Shown here piece after piece: positions 21,401 to 32,800 of a stretch of DNA of 64,000 bases. Origin of the DNA: Chrysopilus asiliformis (lineage: Eukaryota > Arthropoda > Insecta > Diptera > Rhagionidae); assembly GCA_964034945.1 (NCBI GenBank), contig OZ035961.1, positions 66,562,031-66,626,030 on the forward strand, read 5' to 3'. The position numbers were made by a program, and so were the translations under genes. The notes beneath the pieces were generated by a model that saw only the letters and a program-made list of their open reading frames with translations, made no database searches and had not been told where the DNA came from. Each line of letters starts with the position of its first letter. Within the stretch, counting starts at the first letter, position 1.

Positions 21401-24400
21401 GACTGACAGACTGACAGACTGACAGACTGACAGACTGACAGACTGACAGACTGACAGACTGACAGACTGACAGACTGACAGACTGACAGACTGACAGACT
21501 GACAGACTGACAGACTGACAGACTGACAGACTGACAGACTGACAGACTGACAGACTGACAGACTGACAGACTGACAGACTGACAGACTGACAGACTGACA
21601 GACTGACAGACTGACAGACTGACAGACTGACAGACTGACAGACTGACAGACTGACAGACTGACAGACTGACAGACTGACAGACTGACAGACTGACAGACT
21701 GACAGACTGACAGACTGACAGACTGACAGACTGACAGACTGACAGACTGACAGACTGACAGACTGACAGACTGACAGACTGACAGACTGACAGACTGACA
21801 GACTGACAGACTGACAGACTGACAGACTGACAGACTGACAGACTGACAGACTGACAGACTGACAGACTGACAGACTGACAGACTGACAGACTGACAGACT
21901 GACAGACTGACAGACTGACAGACTGACAGACTGACAGACTGACAGACTGACAGACTGACAGACTGACAGACTGACAGACTGACAGACTGACAGACTGACA
22001 GACTGACAGACTGACAGACTGACAGACTGACAGACTGACAGACTGACAGACTGACAGACTGACAGACTGACAGACTGACAGACTGACAGACTGACAGACT
22101 GACAGACTGACAGACTGACAGACTGACAGACTGACAGACTGACAGACTGACAGACTGACAGACTGACAGACTGACAGACTGACAGACTGACAGACTGACA
22201 GACTGACAGACTGACAGACTGACAGACTGACAGACTGACAGACTGACAGACTGACAGACTGACAGACTGACAGACTGACAGACTGACAGACTGACAGACT
22301 GACAGACTGACAGACTGACAGACTGACAGACTGACAGACTGACAGACTGACAGACTGACAGACTGACAGACTGACAGACTGACAGACTGACAGACTGACA
22401 GACTGACAGACTGACAGACTGACAGACTGACAGACTGACAGACTGACAGACTGACAGACTGACAGACTGACAGACTGACAGACTGACAGACTGACAGACT
22501 GACAGACTGACAGACTGACAGACTGACAGACTGACAGACTGACAGACTGACAGACTGACAGACTGACAGACTGACAGACTGACAGACTGACAGACTGACA
22601 GACTGACAGACTGACAGACTGACAGACTGACAGACTGACAGACTGACAGACTGACAGACTGACAGACTGACAGACTGACAGACTGACAGACTGACAGACT
22701 GACAGACTGACAGACTGACAGACTGACAGACTGACAGACTGACAGACTGACAGACTGACAGACTGACAGACTGACAGACTGACAGACTGACAGACTGACA
22801 GACTGACAGACTGACAGACTGACAGACTGACAGACTGACAGACTGACAGACTGACAGACTGACAGACTGACAGACTGACAGACTGACAGACTGACAGACT
22901 GACAGACTGACAGACTGACAGACTGACAGACTGACAGACTGACAGACTGACAGACTGACAGACTGACAGACTGACAGACTGACAGACTGACAGACTGACA
23001 GACTGACAGACTGACAGACTGACAGACTGACAGACTGACAGACTGACAGACTGACAGACTGACAGACTGACAGACTGACAGACTGACAGACTGACAGACT
23101 GACAGACTGACAGACTGACAGACTGACAGACTGACAGACTGACAGACTGACAGACTGACAGACTGACAGACTGACAGACTGACAGACTGACAGACTGACA
23201 GACTGACAGACTGACAGACTGACAGACTGACAGACTGACAGACTGACAGACTGACAGACTGACAGACTGACAGACTGACAGACTGACAGACTGACAGACT
23301 GACAGACTGACAGACTGACAGACTGACAGACTGACAGACTGACAGACTGACAGACTGACAGACTGACAGACTGACAGACTGACAGACTGACAGACTGACA
23401 GACTGACAGACTGACAGACTGACAGACTGACAGACTGACAGACTGACAGACTGACAGACTGACAGACTGACAGACTGACAGACTGACAGACTGACAGACT
23501 GACAGACTGACAGACTGACAGACTGACAGACTGACAGACTGACAGACTGACAGACTGACAGACTGACAGACTGACAGACTGACAGACTGACAGACTGACA
23601 GACTGACAGACTGACAGACTGACAGACTGACAGACTGACAGACTGACAGACTGACAGACTGACAGACTGACAGACTGACAGACTGACAGACTGACAGACT
23701 GACAGACTGACAGACTGACAGACTGACAGACTGACAGACTGACAGACTGACAGACTGACAGACTGACAGACTGACAGACTGACAGACTGACAGACTGACA
23801 GACTGACAGACTGACAGACTGACAGACTGACAGACTGACAGACTGACAGACTGACAGACTGACAGACTGACAGACTGACAGACTGACAGACTGACAGACT
23901 GACAGACTGACAGACTGACAGACTGACAGACTGACAGACTGACAGACTGACAGACTGACAGACTGACAGACTGACAGACTGACAGACTGACAGACTGACA
24001 GACTGACAGACTGACAGACTGACAGACTGACAGACTGACAGACTGACAGACTGACAGACTGACAGACTGACAGACTGACAGACTGACAGACTGACAGACT
24101 GACAGACTGACAGACTGACAGACTGACAGACTGACAGACTGACAGACTGACAGACTGACAGACTGACAGACTGACAGACTGACAGACTGACAGACTGACA
24201 GACTGACAGACTGACAGACTGACAGACTGACAGACTGACAGACTGACAGACTGACAGACTGACAGACTGACAGACTGACAGACTGACAGACTGACAGACT
24301 GACAGACTGACAGACTGACAGACTGACAGACTGACAGACTGACAGACTGACAGACTGACAGACTGACAGACTGACAGACTGACAGACTGACAGACTGACA

Positions 24401-24957
24401 GACTGACAGACTGACAGACTGACAGACTGACAGACTGACAGACTGACAGACTGACAGACTGACAGACTGACAGACTGACAGACTGACAGACTGACAGACT
24501 GACAGACTGACAGACTGACAGACTGACAGACTGACAGACTGACAGACTGACAGACTGACAGACTGACAGACTGACAGACTGACAGACTGACAGACTGACA
24601 GACTGACAGACTGACAGACTGACAGACTGGCAGACTGACAGACTGACAGACTGACAGACTGACAGACTGACAGACTGACAGACTGACAGACTGACAGACT
24701 GACAGACTGACAGACTGACAGACTGACAGACTGACAGACTGACAGACTGACAGACTGACAGACTGACAGACTGACAGACTGACAGACTGACAGACTGACA
24801 GACTGACAGACTGACAGACTGACAGACTGACAGACTGACAGACTGACAGACTGACAGACTGACAGACTGACAGACTGACAGACTGACAGACTGACAGACT
24901 GACAGACTGACAGACTGACAGACTGACAGACTGACAGACTGACAGACTGACAGACTG
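18454..24957. repeat. 8-bp satellite (ACAGACTG)n, left array, about 6.5 kb
   Basis: Roughly 810 head-to-tail copies of ACAGACTG. The first 60 bp mix 8-mers with 12-mers that carry an extra GACA; after that the array is essentially perfect. The one variant seen is A to G at 24630. The array ends with GACTG directly against the 5' end of the R1-like element. On the minus strand all three frames are open and encode the same SVCQSVSL octapeptide because 8 is not a multiple of 3; on the plus strand every frame has stops. It is not a protein gene. Assembly length of such arrays is hard to trust. Confidence 0.95.
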
Positions 24958-25209
24958 TTTCAGGGGGGAATAAGTTGGCAATGTCGGCTCCGTAACCTGA
25001 AACAGCATTCGGGTCCTCCACTCCTGTGCCGGTCATGTTTCGGCAGTAGGGGCGGGAACGATGATTGTAGCAGGGGCAAACCTGTTACGATTCGCAAGTG
25101 TACGCGTTGCCTCCTCGTGGCGATCACTGGTAACTAGTTCTCTAGGCCAAAACGCGACGCTAAAGGAGCAAACCTTGAAAAAAAACCCCAATCCAAGGTG
25201 GAACAGCGT
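24958..25209 (+). promoter_or_regulatory. 5' UTR and probable internal promoter of the R1-like element
   Basis: About 250 bp between the satellite and the first ATG of ORF1. Starts TTTCAGGGGGGAATAAG. Non-LTR elements carry an internal promoter at the 5' end, so this stretch is the likely place, but I see no motif that proves it. Confidence 0.45.
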
Positions 25210-26748
25210 ATGCCGAAGAATGAATGGCTAGTGGGTCAACTAGTCGCGAATATGCGGACTCAGGATACCTGGCGACCTCCTGTTTTAAGCAGCCTTACTC
25301 CCGTAAAGGAGCTCTACGGGGGCGGACATCTTTTCTCCATTACTCGTGGGAACAAAATAGATTCCAATTTTGCCGCGGAGAAGGACCCCTCCCAAATAGG
25401 GTCCTCGGAGAAGGACCACTCCGTAATATGGTCTAACCTTGCCTCGGTGAAATTAACAAGCACGGTAGATCCATTTAGGCGTAGCTCAGTGCTCAGGCGA
25501 TCGCCAACAAATGACGAAAAGGGATCAGTACAGGAGAACTTATCAAGCCCCGCCGAAGTAAAAAAATCGGAAGAGACATCACCGATAATAGATATAGAGA
25601 AAGGAGTCAAGTCAGGAGAAGATGCGTTCTCCAAACTAGGAGTGATGATAGTGGGACTCATGGAGTATATGAAGAGCCGAAGCAATGTGCACCACGCCAT
25701 CAAGGATCAGGTTCGCGCGATCAGAAGTACATATAATAAGGCGCGTGAAGAAATCAAGGCGGAAAAAACCGCCCAGACGGTGGAAAAAGGGGTGAAGGAA
25801 ACACAAACATCCCCAAAACCAGTGTTCGTTGGTAATAGCCTACCAAAGAGAGGCAGAGAAGTGTCGGAGGATACCAATTGTCGGATACATACACCGAAAA
25901 GACGGAAAGCGTCGCAAAGGGGAACCCCCGATAATAAGAGTAAAAAAACGACGGAAACAAATATACCGAAGACTCTTAACACTACTGCAGCGAATGTCGG
26001 GAGAAACTACAGCAGACCCCAAACGAGAAGTCGACCACATGCCATGATAATTTCGGCAAAAGGGAAAATTACGTACGCGGAGATACTTAGTAAAATCAAG
26101 TCAGATCCCGCCCTAAAAGACCTAGGTGAAAGCGTAAACCGCATCAGGAGAACGCAAAAGGGGCACCTACTGCTCGAAATCAAGAGTTCAAATGCACAGG
26201 CTACAGAGAGCTTCCACAGCGAAGTAGAGAAATCCCTGGGACAGCACGCAGATATTCTGATGAAAAGGAACGATCTACTCATCGAATGCAGGGACCTCGA
26301 TGAAGTAACAACAAAAGAGGATATTTGCAAAGCACTAGTGGAACGGCTTAATATTGCCGATATTTCTGAAACATCTATAAAGAGCCTTAGAAAGGGGTAC
26401 GGAGGTACCCAAATAGCTACAATAAGCCTCCCAGTAGAAGCAGCACAGAAAGCACTTGCTGTAGGAGAAGTCCGAGTAGGATGGGTAGTCTGCCGGCTCA
26501 GAGAAAAAACCATATTGAGGAGATGCTACAAATGCTTCGAAGTCGGGCACGTAGCCAAATCCTGCACTAGCCAACACGATAGATCGGAGTTATGCAGAAG
26601 ATGCGCGGAGAAGGGTCATATAGCCAAGGACTGCGAAAAGGAACCTCATTGTATGTTTTGTAAAGATACGACAGAAGACAGCAAGCATGTGGCAGGAAGT
26701 AATAGATGCCCCGAATTTAGGAGGGCACTCAACAAGACTCGTAAATGA
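25210..26748 (+). CDS. ORF1, gag-like nucleic-acid-binding protein of the R1-like element
   Basis: 512 residues from the ATG at 25210; the frame is open a little further up, but only from a GTG. ORF1 proteins of this clade coat the element's RNA to form a ribonucleoprotein and help bring it to the target. The N-terminal 280 residues are rich in K, E and S and likely disordered, with basic stretches such as PKRRKASQRG. A conserved middle region (about 280-430) precedes three zinc knuckles: CYKCFEVGHVAKSC near residue 439, CRRCAEKGHIAKDC near 462, and a third C2HC-like CMFC...H...C near 481-500. Three knuckles at the C-terminus are typical of R1-clade ORF1. The frame is intact. The stop TGA overlaps the ATG of ORF2 (ATGA at 26745-26748), which suggests reinitiation. 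No membrane or signal segments are seen. Confidence 0.9.
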   Translation: MPKNEWLVGQLVANMRTQDTWRPPVLSSLTPVKELYGGGHLFSITRGNKIDSNFAAEKDPSQIGSSEKDHSVIWSNLASVKLTSTVDPFRRSSVLRRSPTNDEKGSVQENLSSPAEVKKSEETSPIIDIEKGVKSGEDAFSKLGVMIVGLMEYMKSRSNVHHAIKDQVRAIRSTYNKAREEIKAEKTAQTVEKGVKETQTSPKPVFVGNSLPKRGREVSEDTNCRIHTPKRRKASQRGTPDNKSKKTTETNIPKTLNTTAANVGRNYSRPQTRSRPHAMIISAKGKITYAEILSKIKSDPALKDLGESVNRIRRTQKGHLLLEIKSSNAQATESFHSEVEKSLGQHADILMKRNDLLIECRDLDEVTTKEDICKALVERLNIADISETSIKSLRKGYGGTQIATISLPVEAAQKALAVGEVRVGWVVCRLREKTILRRCYKCFEVGHVAKSCTSQHDRSELCRRCAEKGHIAKDCEKEPHCMFCKDTTEDSKHVAGSNRCPEFRRALNKTRK

Positions 26749-27848
26749 ATATTGTACAACTAAATCTAAATCATTGCGAGGTGGCACAGGACTTGCTGTC
26801 ACAGACTATCTACGAAACGGGAGCGGACATTGCTATAATAAGCGAACAATACAGGAACCTAAACAACAGTGTATGGCTGAAAGATAAAACGGGTAAAGCA
26901 GCAATATGGGCATGCGGAAACCGTGCAATACAAGAGGCAATGGCAGACCCTGCTGAAGGTTTTACAAAAGCGAAAATTGGCGGAATCTACTTCTATAGCT
27001 GCTACGCCCCACCGAGTGCAACAATTCCAGAATATAAGCTAATGTTAGACCACCTAGTCTCAGAAGCAGTAGGACATAATCCAAAAATCATTGCTGGCGA
27101 TTTTAACGCGTGGGCGATTGATTGGGGGAGCCGAACAACAAATGAGAGAGGCCGCATCTTACTAGAGGCCTTTTCTCAACTGGATGTAGTTCTTGCTAAC
27201 TGTGGAGGAGTAAATACCTTCAGAAAGGGGGAAGCAGGGTCGATAGTGGACCTTACGTTCGTAAGCAACGGCTTGGCGAAAGACTTAGAATGGCGGGTCA
27301 GCGAACACTATACTCACAGCGACCATCAAGCTATCATCTACACAGTAGGTGCTAGAAACCCCACGAGGCAGACACTGGTTAGGAAAGCTGGTTCTAATGG
27401 TTGGGCGATAAAAGCGATCGACGAAGATGCCTTCATAGAAGTCCTACGGCAACAGGAAGAGCTGAGTGGAACTGCCTCAGAGAAAGCGAAACAAATCGTA
27501 CTATCACTAGAAAACGCTTGCGATGCCTCCATGCCAAGACGCAGATCAGCCCCAAAAAGGAAGGCGAATTACTGGTGGAACCTCGAGATAAAAGAACTGA
27601 GAACTGAATGTCTTCGAGCCAGAAGGCACAGCCAACGTGGCATTGGCAAGGCAGATTTCGAATCGCGGCAGCAGATATATAAACTGGCACGAACAAACCT
27701 CCAACTAGCCATCGTTAAAAGTAAACGAGAGAGTTTTACGCAACTGTGCGAGGAAGCTAACCAAAACCCATGGGGCGGTGCATACAAGGTAGTGATGTCC
27801 AGGCTCTCCGCAAAAGATCTCCGCAAGTTACATGCCCCCTCCTGCTGA
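26745..27848 (+). CDS. ORF2 N-terminal part: APE-type endonuclease of the R1-like element
   Basis: 367 residues before a premature stop. The first 220 residues form an apurinic-endonuclease-like domain: QLNLNHCEVAQDLL at the start, IISEQYR around residue 35, GDFNAWAIDWGS near 118, and HYTHSDHQAI near 190, giving the catalytic N, E, D/N and SDH motifs. In R1-clade elements this enzyme nicks the target and gives insertion specificity, here presumably for ACAGACTG repeats. The rest is a linker with basic segments (RRRSAPKRKANYWW) and NPWGGAYKVVMSRL, which normally leads into RT. The frame shifts at a run of five C (27835-27839) and ends in TGA. Downstream ORF2 continues in another frame, so this is one gene broken by one indel, real or from sequencing. 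Confidence 0.88.
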   Translation: MNIVQLNLNHCEVAQDLLSQTIYETGADIAIISEQYRNLNNSVWLKDKTGKAAIWACGNRAIQEAMADPAEGFTKAKIGGIYFYSCYAPPSATIPEYKLMLDHLVSEAVGHNPKIIAGDFNAWAIDWGSRTTNERGRILLEAFSQLDVVLANCGGVNTFRKGEAGSIVDLTFVSNGLAKDLEWRVSEHYTHSDHQAIIYTVGARNPTRQTLVRKAGSNGWAIKAIDEDAFIEVLRQQEELSGTASEKAKQIVLSLENACDASMPRRRSAPKRKANYWWNLEIKELRTECLRARRHSQRGIGKADFESRQQIYKLARTNLQLAIVKSKRESFTQLCEEANQNPWGGAYKVVMSRLSAKDLRKLHAPSC

Positions 27849-29734
27849 AGGAAATAATTTCATCCTTATTCCCTCAGAATCACGAAAAAAATTATCACCC
27901 CGATAGAGCAATAGAGGCAGCTGACATACCTGCAATCACAAACGAGGAGATACTAGAGACCTGCAAAAATATAGGGGATAACAAGGCGCCAGGCCTAGAT
28001 GGAATACCAAATAAGGCCCTCAAACTCGCGATAAAGTCTGCGCCTGGCATGTTCACAAATGCGTTTAGTGCATGCTTACTAGAGGGAGTTTTTCCTGAAC
28101 TCTGGAAAAGGCAGAAGCTGATCCTTATCCCAAAGCCCAACAAACGTGTGCGCGAACCTTCATCCTACCGCCCTATATGCCTGCTGGATACGATAGGTAA
28201 GATGCTTGAGCGTGTCATTTACAATAGACTATTGCCAATAATTGAAGCTAAAGATGGTATGTCCGACCACCAGTTCGGATTTCGCAAAGCACGGTCCACG
28301 ATTGAAGCAATCAACACAGTAGTAGACATAGCAAAAAGTGCTGTAGAAGGAAGAGGAGCATCCCAAAAATACTGCGCAGTGGTAACGCTCGACATAAAAA
28401 ATGCGTTTAACTCAGCGAAATGGATCCACATAATCAACTCTTTATCAAAGCTGGGCGTACCTGACTACATGTTGAACATTGTACGAAGCTATTTCTCGAA
28501 TAGAGAGTTGCTCTATGATACAGATAACGGTCCAAAAGTGTACGAAGTCACTGCAGGAGTTCCTCAAGGGTCTGTGCTCGGGCCGCTATTATGGAACGTG
28601 ATGTATAATGGACTGTTAACAATACCTGTGCCTGAGGAAGTCAGCATCATAGGATTCGCAGATGATATAGCCGTGGTGGTGGCAGCACGTCACCTGGATG
28701 AAGTGGAAATATATGCGAATGAGACCATGGGGTCAATCAATAACTGGTTAGAGGCCGTTGGACTAGAGCTGGCGGAACAAAAGACGGAGGCAGTCCTTAT
28801 TAGCAAACGGAGAAAAAAGGACACAATTAAAGTCACCGTAGGAAGCCACACAATCACGTCTAAAGAAGCCATAAAATACCTGGGAGTGATGATTGACAGA
28901 AAACTAAGCTTCAAGCCACACCTGAAATACGCAGCCGATAAAGCATCTACTGTCAGCAACGCGCTCGCGAGGATGATGCCTAATATCGGAGGCCCGCGTC
29001 AGAGTAGAAGATTTCTCATCTCTACAGTGGTAAGCTCCATTATTCTGTATGCAGCACCAGTATGGGCAAGGGCGACAAGCAATAAGGTGATACAAAAAAC
29101 GGTGGGACCAGCGTATAGGTTAAGCGCCCTTCGAGTAATTTGTGCCTATCGAACAACATCTGACCAGGCAGCGTGCGTAATTGCTGGAATGATCCCTGTG
29201 GATATATTAGCAGATGAAATGTACCGTTTGTACGAAGGGAGGCGTAATAATCCAAATGTGAATAGGAATGAAATAAGAAAGGAAGAGCGTAAGCAGTCCA
29301 TACAACAGTGGCAGAGAAGATGGGAGCAAGCTGAGAGCGGTCGTTGGACATTTAAACTCATACCAAGTATTTCAGATTGGGTTTACCGAAAACATGGGGA
29401 GATAAACTTTACACTAACACAGTTTTTAACTGGACATGGAGGTTTCCGGAAATATTTACATCGCTTCGGACTGGACGACTCACCAGATTGCCCGAGATGT
29501 ATAGGGGCGTCAGAGAACCCGGAACACGTATTGTTCTGTTGCCCAAGGTTTGCTGCGCAAAAAAAAGAACTAGAAGCTGAACTCTCTACCGGACTAACTG
29601 TGAATAATCTAATTGGGCAGATGCTTACAAGTGAAGAGAACTGGAAGGCTGTGGACAAAACATTAAGGAGTATCCAACTTCAGCTAATGGAGGAGGAGCG
29701 GCTTAGAAAGGCAGACACACAGGTGTGCAGTTAA
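27840..29734 (+). CDS. ORF2 C-terminal part: reverse transcriptase and CCHC motif
   Basis: About 630 residues in the frame that continues after the 27835-27839 break (open from 27770). RT motifs occur in order: NKAPGLDGIPNKALK, FPELWKRQKLILIPKP, SYRPICLLDTIGKMLER, HQFGFRKARSTIEA, VTLDIKNAFNSAKW (motif A with catalytic D), GVPQGSVLGPLLWNVMYN (motif B), and GFADDIAVVV (motif C, FADD at 28655-28666). KYLGVMIDRKLSF and a thumb region follow. The C-terminal CPRCIGASENPEHVLFC (from 29489) is the C2HC zinc finger found in R1-clade ORF2. The enzyme reverse-transcribes the element RNA at the nicked target (target-primed reverse transcription). No ribonuclease H domain is visible, as usual for R1. All catalytic residues are intact; only the upstream frameshift separates it from its endonuclease. 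Confidence 0.9.
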
Positions 29735-29884
29735 AACTGACCCCACTCCGTGAAGTAATACCAATCGGCAGTCCCGCGGGGTGAGTGGAAGGAGAAGAAG
29801 GTGGTTTTAGCCGGTAAGAATCCGGCATAACCGCTCGGTATCTTTCGAAGATTTCCACCTTCTATAAAAAAAAAAAAAAAAAAA
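29735..29884 (+). other. 3' UTR and poly(A) tail of the R1-like element
   Basis: 131 bp of non-coding sequence with inverted GCCGGTAAGAATCCGGC (hairpin near 29809-29826), then 19 A. The RT of such elements often recognises a 3' UTR structure; the hairpin is a candidate. The last A may belong to the target. Confidence 0.6.
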
Positions 29885-32800
29885 GACTGACAGACTGACA
29901 GACTGACAGACTGACAGACTGACAGACTGACAGACTGACAGACTGACGGACTGACGGACTGACAGACTGACAGACTGACAGACTGACAGACTGACAGACT
30001 GACAGACTGACAGACTGACAGACTGACAGACTGACAGACTGACAGACTGACAGACTGACAGACTGACAGACTGACAGACTGACAGACTGACAGACTGACA
30101 GACTGACAGACTGACAGACTGACAGACTGACAGACTGACAGACTGACAGACTGACAGACTGACAGACTGACAGACTGACAGACTGACAGACTGACAGACT
30201 GACAGACTGACAGACTGACAGACTGACAGACTGACAGACTGACAGACTGACAGACTGACAGACTGACAGACTGACAGACTGACAGACTGACAGACTGACA
30301 GACTGACAGACTGACAGACTGACAGACTGACAGACTGACAGACTGACAGACTGACAGACTGACAGACTGACAGACTGACAGACTGACAGACTGACAGACT
30401 GACAGACTGACAGACTGACAGACTGACAGACTGACAGACTGACAGACTGACAGACTGACAGACTGACAGACTGACAGACTGACAGACTGACAGACTGACA
30501 GACTGACAGACTGACAGACTGACAGACTGACAGACTGACAGACTGACAGACTGACAGACTGACAGACTGACAGACTGACAGACTGACAGACTGACAGACT
30601 GACAGACTGACAGACTGACAGACTGACAGACTGACAGACTGACAGACTGACAGACTGACAGACTGACAGACTGACAGACTGACAGACTGACAGACTGACA
30701 GACTGACAGACTGACAGACTGACAGACTGACAGACTGACAGACTGACAGACTGACAGACTGACAGACTGACAGACTGACAGACTGACAGACTGACAGACT
30801 GACAGACTGACAGACTGACAGACTGACAGACTGACAGACTGACAGACTGACAGACTGACAGACTGACAGACTGACAGACTGACAGACTGACAGACTGACA
30901 GACTGACAGACTGACAGACTGACAGACTGACAGACTGACAGACTGACAGACTGACAGACTGACAGACTGACAGACTGACGGACTGACGGACTGACGGACT
31001 GACAGACTGACAGACTGACAGACTGACAGACTGACAGACTGACAGACTGACAGACTGACAGACTGACAGACTGACAGACTGACAGACTGACAGACTGACA
31101 GACTGACAGACTGACAGACTGACAGACTGACAGACTGACAGACTGACAGACTGACAGACTGACAGACTGACAGACTGACAGACTGACAGACTGACAGACT
31201 GACAGACTGACAGACTGACAGACTGACAGACTGACAGACTGACAGACTGACAGACTGACAGACTGACAGACTGACAGACTGACAGACTGACAGACTGACA
31301 GACTGACAGACTGACAGACTGACAGACTGACAGACTGACAGACTGACAGACTGACAGACTGACAGACTGACAGACTGACAGACTGACAGACTGACAGACT
31401 GACAGACTGACAGACTGACAGACTGACAGACTGACAGACTGACAGACTGACAGACTGACAGACTGACAGACTGACAGACTGACAGACTGACAGACTGACA
31501 GACTGACAGACTGACAGACTGACAGACTGACAGACTGACAGACTGACAGACTGACAGACTGACAGACTGACAGACTGACAGACTGACAGACTGACAGACT
31601 GACAGACTGACAGACTGACAGACTGACAGACTGACAGACTGACAGACTGACAGACTGACAGACTGACAGACTGACAGACTGACAGACTGACAGACTGACA
31701 GACTGACAGACTGACAGACTGACAGACTGACAGACTGACAGACTGACAGACTGACAGACTGACAGACTGACAGACTGACAGACTGACAGACTGACAGACT
31801 GACAGACTGACAGACTGACAGACTGACAGACTGACAGACTGACAGACTGACAGACTGACAGACTGACAGACTGACAGACTGACAGACTGACAGACTGACA
31901 GACTGACAGACTGACAGACTGACAGACTGACAGACTGACAGACTGACAGACTGACAGACTGACAGACTGACAGACTGACAGACTGACAGACTGACAGACT
32001 GACAGACTGACAGACTGACAGACTGACAGACTGACAGACTGACAGACTGACAGACTGACAGACTGACAGACTGACAGACTGACAGACTGACAGACTGACA
32101 GACTGACAGACTGACAGACTGACAGACTGACAGACTGACAGACTGACAGACTGACAGACTGACAGACTGACAGACTGACAGACTGACAGACTGACAGACT
32201 GACAGACTGACAGACTGACAGACTGACAGACTGACAGACTGACAGACTGACAGACTGACAGACTGACAGACTGACAGACTGACAGACTGACAGACTGACA
32301 GACTGACAGACTGACAGACTGACAGACTGACAGACTGACAGACTGACAGACTGACAGACTGACAGACTGACAGACTGACAGACTGACAGACTGACAGACT
32401 GACAGACTGACAGACTGACAGACTGACAGACTGACAGACTGACAGACTGACAGACTGACAGACTGACAGACTGACAGACTGACAGACTGACAGACTGACA
32501 GACTGACAGACTGACAGACTGACAGACTGACAGACTGACAGACTGACAGACTGACAGACTGACAGACTGACAGACTGACAGACTGACAGACTGACAGACT
32601 GACAGACTGACAGACTGACAGACTGACAGACTGACAGACTGACAGACTGACAGACTGACAGACTGACAGACTGACAGACTGACAGACTGACAGACTGACA
32701 GACTGACAGACTGACAGACTGACAGACTGACAGACTGACAGACTGACAGACTGACAGACTGACAGACTGACAGACTGACAGACTGACAGACTGACAGACT

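Larger units (their letters stand above)
24958..29884 (+). mobile_element. R1-clade non-LTR retrotransposon inserted in the (ACAGACTG)n satellite
   Basis: A 4.9-kb element: about 250 bp of 5' UTR, ORF1, ORF2 overlapping by the ATGA start/stop, a 131-bp 3' UTR and a 19-base A tail (29866-29884). Satellite of the same unit and orientation lies on both sides. ORF order, three CCHC knuckles in ORF1, an APE-type endonuclease, RT with FADD and a C-terminal CCHC motif place it in the R1 clade, whose members often cut fixed targets such as 28S rDNA, telomeric repeats or microsatellites. Known members Waldo and Mino use ACAY and AC repeats. Its base composition is clearly less AT-rich than the flanks. 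Only one frameshift in ORF2 mars it, so it is young. Confidence 0.93.

Noticed and set aside
18454..24957. Telomeric repeat
   Set aside because: ACAGACTG is not an arthropod telomere motif, and ordinary sequence lies on both sides.
18410..25036. 2200-codon minus-strand frames rich in SVCQSVSL
   Set aside because: They are the translation of an 8-bp satellite in all three frames; start and end lie in unrelated flanks.
25314..25703. Minus-strand frames across the R1-like element
   Set aside because: Shadows of ORF1 and ORF2.
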